Of a stretch of DNA of 10,558 nt, positions 1 through 4,901 are shown in pieces. Source of the stretch: CALJUZ01 sp003387805 (lineage in GTDB: Bacteria; Bacillota; Limnochordia; Limnochordales; ZCTH02-B6); contig CALJUZ010000111.1 in the NCBI GenBank assembly GCA_937975235.1, positions 1 through 10,558 on the forward strand, written 5' to 3'. How positions within the stretch are numbered: the stretch's first letter is position 1; every line of letters starts with the position of its first letter. A program made the translations under genes and the position numbers. The notes under the pieces were generated by a model. The model made no database searches and was not told where the DNA came from. It worked only from the letters and a program-made list of their open reading frames with translations.

Positions 1-834
1 CGGCACGGCCAGCGCCGTGCGGGCGCCCACGCCGACGACGGCCCAAAAAGCCGGCAGCCCCGCCGGAATGACGTCGGCCAGAAACGAGATAGGCGTCAGC
101 GCCGCCAGCCAGGGCAAAGGCTTCGCGGCCCAGCCGTCCGCGGCGGACGCCGCCCGGACGGCGGCCGAAGCGGATCCGGCCGGCGCCGCCGGCGCCGACA
201 GCACGAACGTCACCAGCCCCAGCAGCCCTACCAGCACCCAGCCATCGATGAAGTTGTTGAGGAAAAGGTGCAGCGCCGCGGACTCCAGCAGCGGCAGGTC
301 CGCGCCCGAGGCGGTCAGCCCCGCCACCAGCCACGTGCCCAGAGAACACAAGACCAGCAGCGCCACGGCCGCGTGCAGGTACCGCAGCGCCACGGGCAAA
401 GGGCGCGGCAGCCCGGCGGTGTTTTTCCAGTAAATCCACACGAACATGTACCAGACGACGCCGTTGACGGAGGAAAACACGATGGAGGGCGGCCAGTACC
501 CGCCCATGGCGAACGTCACCAGCGCGCCGACGGTCGCGACGTGGGTCAGCGCCAGCTGCCAGCGGATCTGGCGCACGGCCGCCAGCGGGCGGCCCGTGAG
601 GCGGGGCAGGATGGAATACATGGCCGCGAACACGGCGAAGTTGGCCCAGCCGAAAAAGGCCACGTGGGAATGGGCGTGGATGACGTTGGCTTCGCGCAGG
701 AACGGCAGCGGAAACAGCCCCGCGAACCGGGCCCGCAGCCAGGCGCCCAGCACGCCGATGACGACGAAGTAAAGCAACGCGCCGCGCACGAACGGCCGTG
801 CGATGTCGCGCGGCGCCACCGTTTCCCGGGACAT
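1..834 (-). CDS. Polytopic membrane protein, heme-copper oxidase subunit I-like, partial (C-terminus beyond left edge)
   Basis: The frame is open from ATG at 834 to the left edge, 278 codons with no stop, so the protein is cut. GGAG at 840-843 lies 5 nt before the ATG and fixes the start. Hydrophobic segments are visible at about residues 18-35, 53-77, 92-110, 118-136, 150-172, 187-213 and 243-268. The key signature is HAHSHVAFFGW at residues 53-63 at the start of a membrane helix, with further histidines at 154 and 189 (HLFLNNFIDGW). From memory, closely similar HAHSHVA-x-x-GW and GW-containing downstream helices occur in COX1/NnrS-like membrane proteins annotated as cytochrome oxidase subunit I-like, where the histidines would bind heme or metal. 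An Ala/Ser-rich insert spans about residues 213-238. It lies downstream of the MarR gene on the same strand and may be its regulatory target. Heme binding and any O2 or NO chemistry are inference. Confidence 0.75.
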   Translation of the reverse strand, partial: MSRETVAPRDIARPFVRGALLYFVVIGVLGAWLRARFAGLFPLPFLREANVIHAHSHVAFFGWANFAVFAAMYSILPRLTGRPLAAVRQIRWQLALTHVATVGALVTFAMGGYWPPSIVFSSVNGVVWYMFVWIYWKNTAGLPRPLPVALRYLHAAVALLVLCSLGTWLVAGLTASGADLPLLESAALHLFLNNFIDGWVLVGLLGLVTFVLSAPAAPAGSASAAVRAASAADGWAAKPLPWLAALTPISFLADVIPAGLPAFWAVVGVGARTALAVP

Positions 835-839
835 GGAAT

Positions 840-843
840 CTCC
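840..843 (-). promoter_or_regulatory. Ribosome binding site of the oxidase-like gene
   Basis: GGAG on the minus strand, 5 nt upstream of the ATG at 834. It supports that start and shows that the frame, although cut by the window edge, is translated. Confidence 0.7.
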
Positions 844-873
844 GTCCTAACCGATGATCTAGCCGGGCCGCGC

Positions 874-914
874 ACCCCGGGTCCCGCGCCCGGATGCCGG
901 CGCGCGCCCGGGGT
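874..914 (-). terminator. GC-rich hairpin between MarR gene and oxidase-like gene (no T-tract)
   Basis: Perfect 8-bp arms ACCCCGGG (874-881) and CCCGGGGT (907-914) enclose a second 5-bp stem (885-889 with 902-906), interrupted by a three-base bulge. It lies just after the MarR stop codon in the direction of transcription. There is no run of T residues after it, so it is not a canonical intrinsic terminator. It could cause partial termination, or protect or process an mRNA spanning both genes. In DNA this GC-rich, some hairpins arise by chance. Confidence 0.4.
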
Positions 915-922
915 CCGCCCGC

Positions 923-1498
923 CTACTCGCCGGCCACCCGGCGATTGACGCGCCCGCCCAAAGCCGGCGGCATCAGGCAGCGCACGGGCTGGCCCGTCAG
1001 GCGCAGGCTGGCCACGTTGACGGGGCACTCCTCGTCGCCTTCATGGATGCAGCCGAGGCAGACGTCGTCCAGCAGGCCCACGTCGGTCAGCGCGTGCACC
1101 AGGAACGAGTCCACGCCCCGGGCCAGGGCGTCCCGGTCTTCCGGCGGCATCTGCTCCAGGACGGCGTCCAGCTCCCGCTTCATGTCGGCGATGGTGCGCT
1201 TGATGACGGCCTCGCCGTGGGACGTCAGCCGCAGGTGCACCCGCCGGCGGTCGTCCGCGGCGCCGATGCGCTGCACCAGCCCCCGCTTCACCAGCCGGTC
1301 GACGCTCTGGGTCGCGGCCGGGCGGCTGATGCCCAGATGGTCGGCCATCTCCCCCACGCCGGCGCCCGGGTTCCAGAGCAAGTACCGGAGCTGCAAAAAC
1401 TGCGAGTGGCTCAGCCCGTTGCGGGCCAGCAAGCGATAGTTGGGCCCTCGGTGATACAGCAGATTGACCAAAAGTTCCAGCGAGCGGAGCAGGTTCAC
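923..1498 (-). CDS. MarR-family transcriptional regulator with a four-cysteine C-terminal tail
   Basis: The protein has 191 residues, longer than the usual 140-160 for MarR. A winged helix-turn-helix spans about residues 30-97: a recognition-helix region SRPAATQSVDRLVKRGLV (58-75) and a wing with the classic D-x-R pattern ADDRRRVHLRLTSHG (81-95). Flanking helices at the N-terminus and at residues 97-145 would form the dimer interface. The only cysteines are in the tail: C147, C150, C158 and C174 (C-x2-C-x7-C-x15-C), a possible zinc or iron-sulfur site. The start is GTG at 1498, fixed by a near-perfect AGGAGGTGA at 1505-1513. The gene is divergent from the ferredoxin and upstream of the oxidase-like gene, so it likely controls one or both and itself. 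Family assignment is firm; ligand and redox sensing are inferred. Confidence 0.9.
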   Translation of the reverse strand: MNLLRSLELLVNLLYHRGPNYRLLARNGLSHSQFLQLRYLLWNPGAGVGEMADHLGISRPAATQSVDRLVKRGLVQRIGAADDRRRVHLRLTSHGEAVIKRTIADMKRELDAVLEQMPPEDRDALARGVDSFLVHALTDVGLLDDVCLGCIHEGDEECPVNVASLRLTGQPVRCLMPPALGGRVNRRVAGE

Positions 1499-1504
1499 GT
1501 CGCG

Positions 1505-1513
1505 TCACCTCCT
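1505..1513 (-). promoter_or_regulatory. Strong Shine-Dalgarno (AGGAGGTGA) of the MarR gene
   Basis: AGGAGGTGA on the minus strand is complementary to the 16S rRNA 3' end over nine bases and sits 6 nt before the GTG at 1498. It decides the start in favour of GTG. Confidence 0.85.
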
Positions 1514-1610
1514 GCGGCTTCCGGCCGCGGGCGGCGGCCTGCGCCGCCGCGGACAGGCGCCCGCACCTCGAAGGCGCAGGGACCGGGCGGTGCGGCCGCG
1601 CCATTGCGCC

Positions 1611-1637
1611 AATTAATTTCCTTAAAGACAGTGTACT
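1611..1637 (-). promoter_or_regulatory. AT-rich patch, candidate promoter/autoregulatory region of the MarR gene
   Basis: This AT-rich island in GC-rich DNA holds the palindrome AATTAATT (1611-1618) and, on the minus strand, TACACT (1635-1630), a 4/6 match to a -10 box. I cannot find a convincing -35 at proper spacing. AT-rich palindromes of this kind are common in MarR operators. Its placement about 115-140 nt upstream of the MarR start fits a promoter, but the exact elements are not assigned. Confidence 0.3.
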
Positions 1638-1678
1638 CCGTGGCGGCGGCGGGCGGATGTGACAGAGCACCCGACGCG

Positions 1679-1696
1679 ATGTGATGAACGTCACAT
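1679..1696. promoter_or_regulatory. Palindromic operator ATGTGA-N6-TCACAT (Rex- or Crp/Fnr-type)
   Basis: ATGTGATGAACGTCACAT has perfect 6-bp arms around a 6-bp centre. The core TGTGA-N6-TCACA matches both the Rex (NADH-sensing repressor) operator TTGTGA-N6-TCACAA and the Crp-type consensus. It abuts the TATAAT at 1696-1701, so its centre falls near -20 from the expected start site. That position suits a repressor such as Rex or a MarR protein better than a class II activator, which binds near -41. A second GATGTGA half-site lies 22 bp upstream (1656-1662), about two helical turns away. Which protein binds is unknown. Confidence 0.65.
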
Positions 1697-1701
1697 ATAA
1701 T
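1696..1701 (+). promoter_or_regulatory. Consensus -10 box (TATAAT) for the ferredoxin transcript
   Basis: Perfect TATAAT in an otherwise GC-rich region, oriented toward the ferredoxin. Neither candidate -35 is good: GACGCG at 17-bp spacing, or CCGACG at 19 bp. Transcription would start near 1708, giving a leader of about 218 nt. A weak -35 with a palindrome filling the spacer suggests tight regulation. Confidence 0.55.
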
Positions 1702-1925
1702 TTTCTCACGGAATTTGGACGCGGCCCGACAGGATGATGGGGCCCCTCGATGGAATAACATAACTAGGTCGCCGCATGACCGCGGCCTCGCGAGCGCGGC
1801 TCGGCGGGCGGATCTTCGTCCCCGCCCGCGCGCGGGCGCGGCATGCGCGGCGTCGTTGTGTACGTTTTGCGGCCCGTCCTGCCCGACGGACGCCCATCGT
1901 AAAGGAAAGGGAGGGAGAAGACGCC
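1702..1925 (+). other. Long structured 5' leader of the ferredoxin gene
   Basis: This non-coding stretch lies between the predicted start site and the ferredoxin ATG. Stems visible include GCGGGCGG/CCGCCCGC (1804-1811 with 1822-1829, 10-nt loop), the overlapping perfect palindrome GCCCGCGCGCGGGC (1824-1837), which cannot form at the same time, and CCGTC/GACGG (1874-1878 with 1885-1889). I recognise no known riboswitch. A purine-rich Shine-Dalgarno GGGAGGGAG (1909-1917) ends the leader. Much of the pairing could simply reflect base composition. Confidence 0.35.
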
Positions 1926-2234
1926 ATGGCTTTCGTGATCACCCAGCCGTGCATCGGGACCAAAGACGCGGCGTGCGTCGAGGTGTGCCCGGTGGACTGC
2001 ATTCACCCGGTTCCCTCGAGCGACCAGTACGAGGAAGTCGCGCAGCTCTACATCGATCCCGATGAGTGCATCGACTGCGGGGCGTGCGAGCCCGAGTGCC
2101 CGGTAGACGCCATCTTCCCCGAAGAGGACGTGCCGGAGGAGTGGGCCTCGTTCATCGAAAAGAACGCCGACTGGTACCGGCTCTCCGCCGAAGAGTTCGA
2201 GGCGAAGTGGAACGAGCCGGGACGCAAGGAGTAA
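1926..2234 (+). CDS. fdxA: Seven-iron ferredoxin (3Fe-4S/4Fe-4S), FdxA-type
   Basis: This is a small soluble electron carrier of 102 residues. The cysteine pattern is that of 7Fe ferredoxins of the Azotobacter FdI/Thermus/Bacillus type: C9-x7-C17-x3-C21-P, then C48-x2-C51-x2-C54-x3-C58-P. An isolated C25 corresponds to the free cysteine near the [4Fe-4S] cluster in those proteins. C9, C17 and C58 should hold the 3Fe cluster; C21, C48, C51 and C54 the 4Fe cluster. The acidic C-terminal extension (from about residue 63) is typical of this class. The start is ATG 1926, because GGGAGGGAG lies 8 nt upstream and the protein then begins MAFVITQPC as in homologues; an in-frame ATG at 1776 would add an unlikely Arg-rich 50-residue leader. 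It is divergent from the MarR gene and apparently controlled by the palindrome/TATAAT region. Its redox partner is not in the window. Confidence 0.95.
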   Translation: MAFVITQPCIGTKDAACVEVCPVDCIHPVPSSDQYEEVAQLYIDPDECIDCGACEPECPVDAIFPEEDVPEEWASFIEKNADWYRLSAEEFEAKWNEPGRKE

Positions 2235-2259
2235 CGTCCGCCCCGACAACCACGCCGTG

Positions 2260-2305
2260 AGGGCCGGGCCTCGCGGCCTTCGCTGCCGCCGCGGCGCCCG
2301 GCCCT
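2260..2305 (+). terminator. Long GC-rich hairpin after the ferredoxin
   Basis: Perfect 10-bp arms AGGGCCGGGC (2260-2269) and GCCCGGCCCT (2296-2305) enclose an inner 6-bp stem CGCGGC/GCCGCG (2272-2277 with 2288-2293). It begins 25 nt after the ferredoxin stop. No T-tract follows, so it is an atypical terminator at best, though its position and strength suggest it separates the ferredoxin transcript from mrfA. Confidence 0.6.
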
Positions 2306-2343
2306 GACCATGCCTCTCCTATCCTCGCCCTTTTCAGCGCATG

Positions 2344-2357
2344 CGAACACGTTTTCG
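2344..2357. promoter_or_regulatory. LexA (DinR)-box-like site upstream of mrfA
   Basis: CGAACACGTTTTCG matches the Gram-positive SOS box CGAAC-N4-GTTCG with one mismatch (T for G at 2353) and is palindromic in six of seven base pairs. It lies 75 nt upstream of the mrfA start, within the only plausible control region. A DNA repair operon is a sensible SOS target. No clear -35/-10 pair overlaps it, and one 14-bp match by eye is not proof. Confidence 0.45.
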
Positions 2358-2400
2358 CCGGCGGCAGGATTGCCGTGCCCCGCCGGGGAATGTTTCTGCG

Positions 2401-2427
2401 CGCGCCCTTTTCGGCGCGACGAGGAGG
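2401..2427 (+). promoter_or_regulatory. mrfA ribosome binding site with adjoining hairpin
   Basis: GAGGAGG (2421-2427) precedes the ATG at 2433 by 5 nt and decides the start over an in-frame ATG at 2310. A 6-bp hairpin CGCGCC/GGCGCG (2401-2406 with 2413-2418, loop CTTTTC) ends 2 nt before the site and could modulate ribosome access. Confidence 0.6.
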
Positions 2428-2432
2428 ACGCC

Positions 2433-4901
2433 ATGAACCTGCCGCAGCTGCTGGATTCGCTGAAAAACGACCGTGCCTTCATGGAAAACGTCACCCGCTG
2501 GGAAGTGCTGCCGCCGCGGCCGGCCCGCTACGGCGGCTTCCCCGAAAAGCTGGACCGCCGGCTGGTGGCGGCGCTGCGCCGCCGGGGCATTGAGGATTTG
2601 TACGTGCACCAGACCGAAGCGGTGGAGGCCGCGCTGAACGGCCAGTCCACGGTGGTGGTGACGCCCACCGCCTCGGGCAAGACCATGTGCTACAACTTGC
2701 CCGTGCTCCACGAAATCTTGAACAACCCCGCGTCGCGGGCGCTGTATTTGTTTCCGACGAAGGCGCTGTCCCAGGACCAGGTGGCGGAACTGCACGAGCT
2801 GTCGGGCGACCTGGACGTGGAGATCGGCTCCTACGTCTACGACGGGGACACGCCGGCCCCGCTGCGGCGCCACATCCGCGAAGCGGGCCACATCGTCGTC
2901 ACCAACCCGGACATGCTGCACACCGGCATTTTGCCCCACCACACCAAGTGGGTGCGCTTGTTTGAAAACCTGAAGTTCATCGTCATCGACGAGCTGCACA
3001 CCTACCGCGGCGTGTTCGGCTCCCACGTGGCCAACGTGCTGCGGCGGCTGCGCCGCATCGCGGAGTTTTACGGCAGCCGGCCGCAGTTCTTGTGCTCCAG
3101 CGCCACCATCGCCAATCCGAAAGACCTGGCCGAGCGGCTGACGGGCGAGACGGTGCGGCTCATCGACGACAACGGCGCGCCTTCGGGCGAAAAGCACTTC
3201 ATCTTTTACAATCCCCCGGTGGTGGGCGGCGACGGCGTGCGCGAGTCGGTGCTCCAGGCCGGGCGGCGCATCGCGGGCAAGTTTGTGCAAAACGGCATCC
3301 AGACCATCGTCTTCGCCCGCTCCCGGCTGGCCACGGAAGTGCTGCTGACGTATTTGCAGGAAGACATGGCCAAAGGCGCCCGGGGCGTCACCCGCAAGCG
3401 GGCCGCGGACATCCGGGGCTACCGCGGCGGGTACTTGCCCAATGAACGGCGGGCCATCGAGCGGGGCCTGCGCAGCGGCGACGTCCTGGGCGTCGTCAGC
3501 ACCAACGCGCTGGAGCTGGGCATCGACGTGGGCCGCCTGGACGCGTGCGTCATGGCGGGCTATCCCGGCACCATCGCGGCCACGTGGCAGCAGGCGGGCC
3601 GGGCCGGGCGGCGCCAAGGCACGTCGGCGGCGGTGCTCATCGCATCCAACGGGCCTTTGGACCAGTACATCGTCCAGCATCCGGACTACTTCTTCGGGCG
3701 GTCGCCCGAGCACGGCCTCATCAACCCGGACAACCTGATGATTCTCGTCAGCCACATCAAGTGCGCGGCCTTCGAGCTGCCTTTCCGCGACGGCGAAGCG
3801 TTCGGCATCGACGCGGCCGGCACCGAGGAAATCCTCTCGTACCTGCAGGACGAGAAAATCGTGCGCTGGGCCGGCGGCCGGTGGCACTGGATGAGCGAGA
3901 ACTTCCCGGCCGAGGACATTTCGCTGCGCAGCGCGGGCGGCGAAAACTTCGTCATCGTGGACACGTCGCACCCGCAGCACAAAGTCATCGGCGAGATGGA
4001 CCGGGTGTCGGCCATGACGATGCTGCACACCCACGCCATATACATCCACGAAGGGCAGCAGTACCTGGTGGACAAGCTGGACTGGGACCAGCGCCGGGCG
4101 TGGGTGCACAAAGTAGACGTAGACTACTACACCGACGCCAACCTGGCCGTCACCATCAAGGTGTTGGACACGTTCAAAGAGGCGCCCGAGGGCGCGCTGG
4201 AAAAGCGCTTCGGCGAAGTGATGACCGCGGCCAAGGCGACGATTTTCAAGAAGATCAAGCTGTATACCCACGAAAACGTGGGCTGGGGCGAAATTCACCT
4301 GCCCGAGGAGCAAATGCACACCGCGGCGTGCTGGCTGACGGTGCCCGACGGGCTGGCGGTGCAGTTTTTGCCCGACGAGCTGCAGTCGGCCCTTTTGGGC
4401 ACCGCGCACTTGCTGGAGTCTTTGGCGCCCATGTTTCTCATGTGCGACCCGAAGGACTTGCGGGCCACGGTGCAGATGCGGGCGCCCCACGATCAGCGGC
4501 CGACCATCTACCTTTACGACGCGTACCCCGGCGGCATCGGCCTGGCCGAGAAGGCGTACGACCTGCAGCCGGCCATGCTGCAGACGGCCCTGGAGCAGGT
4601 CGCGGGCTGCTCGTGCGAAGACGGCTGCCCGGCGTGCATCGGCCCCGAGGCGGCCATGCGGCAGCTGGAGGGGACGGGCCGGGACCGGGACGGCGCGGGG
4701 AACGCCCGGGCGGCTGGTGCGGCGGGTGCGGCCGGCGCGGCCTTCCTGGCCAACGGCGCCGGCCCGGCGGCCGGCGACTCCGGCTCCGGCCGGCGCCCGG
4801 GCGGCCGGGCCGCGACCATCCGCTTCCTGCGCCTGGCCCTGGGCGCGGGCGGGCTGGGACATCCGCTGAGCGAAGGCGGGGCGGGCCGTGAGCTTGCGTG
4901 A
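2433..4901 (+). CDS. mrfA: DEAD/DEAH-type helicase with DUF1998, mitomycin repair factor MrfA (YprA)
   Basis: An ATP-dependent superfamily 2 DNA helicase of 822 residues. In Bacillus subtilis MrfA acts with the exonuclease MrfB in UvrABC-independent repair of mitomycin C lesions. Motifs: Walker A TPTASGKT (77-84), Ia PTKALSQDQ (108-116), Ib TNPDML (157-162), II DELH (186-189), III SSAT (222-225), V STNALELGIDVG (356-367), VI QAGRAGRR (387-394). DUF1998 covers roughly 600-738 and ends in a Cys4 zinc site, C726-x-C728-x3-C732-x2-C735 (GCSCEDGCPACIGP). All key residues are present. The C-terminus is odd: after about residue 745 comes an Ala/Gly/Arg/Pro-rich stretch with AAG repeats, then TIRFLRLAL. 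This makes it about 70 residues longer than the roughly 750-residue B. subtilis protein. It overlaps mrfB by 14 nt, so translation is probably coupled. Start chosen by GAGGAGG. Confidence 0.95.
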   Translation: MNLPQLLDSLKNDRAFMENVTRWEVLPPRPARYGGFPEKLDRRLVAALRRRGIEDLYVHQTEAVEAALNGQSTVVVTPTASGKTMCYNLPVLHEILNNPASRALYLFPTKALSQDQVAELHELSGDLDVEIGSYVYDGDTPAPLRRHIREAGHIVVTNPDMLHTGILPHHTKWVRLFENLKFIVIDELHTYRGVFGSHVANVLRRLRRIAEFYGSRPQFLCSSATIANPKDLAERLTGETVRLIDDNGAPSGEKHFIFYNPPVVGGDGVRESVLQAGRRIAGKFVQNGIQTIVFARSRLATEVLLTYLQEDMAKGARGVTRKRAADIRGYRGGYLPNERRAIERGLRSGDVLGVVSTNALELGIDVGRLDACVMAGYPGTIAATWQQAGRAGRRQGTSAAVLIASNGPLDQYIVQHPDYFFGRSPEHGLINPDNLMILVSHIKCAAFELPFRDGEAFGIDAAGTEEILSYLQDEKIVRWAGGRWHWMSENFPAEDISLRSAGGENFVIVDTSHPQHKVIGEMDRVSAMTMLHTHAIYIHEGQQYLVDKLDWDQRRAWVHKVDVDYYTDANLAVTIKVLDTFKEAPEGALEKRFGEVMTAAKATIFKKIKLYTHENVGWGEIHLPEEQMHTAACWLTVPDGLAVQFLPDELQSALLGTAHLLESLAPMFLMCDPKDLRATVQMRAPHDQRPTIYLYDAYPGGIGLAEKAYDLQPAMLQTALEQVAGCSCEDGCPACIGPEAAMRQLEGTGRDRDGAGNARAAGAAGAAGAAFLANGAGPAAGDSGSGRRPGGRAATIRFLRLALGAGGLGHPLSEGGAGRELA
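4710..4742 (+). repeat. 9-bp in-frame tandem repeat (Ala-Ala-Gly) in the mrfA tail
   Basis: About 3.7 copies of GCG-GCN-GGN encode AAGAAGAAGAA within the low-complexity C-terminal extension of MrfA (residues 760-770). Such repeats can change copy number by slippage without shifting the frame. The region lies outside the helicase and DUF1998 domains. Confidence 0.7.

Noticed and set aside
268..948. Plus-strand frames across the left end, including a 226-residue one
   Set aside because: They are antisense to the oxidase-like gene. Their Gln/Arg/His-rich products lack domains, whereas the minus frame gives regular membrane helices and a ribosome site.
1680..1695. CcpA catabolite (cre) site
   Set aside because: The palindrome lacks the cre pattern (TGNAARCG core); it fits TGTGA-N6-TCACA instead.
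1824..1837. GCCCGCGCGCGGGC palindrome as a protein-binding operator
   Set aside because: Such all-G/C palindromes are expected by chance at this base composition; there is no positional support beyond lying in the leader.
1776..1925. N-terminal extension of the ferredoxin from ATG 1776
   Set aside because: It adds 50 Arg/Ala-rich residues unlike any ferredoxin and has no ribosome site; ATG 1926 has a good one and gives the family N-terminus.
2310..2432. N-terminal extension of MrfA from ATG 2310
   Set aside because: The 41 extra residues are unlike the family and overlap the hairpin and SOS-like site; GAGGAGG marks ATG 2433.
3545..4891. 448-residue plus-strand frame inside mrfA
   Set aside because: Out-of-frame shadow rich in Arg, Gly and His; mrfA in the other frame carries helicase and zinc motifs throughout.
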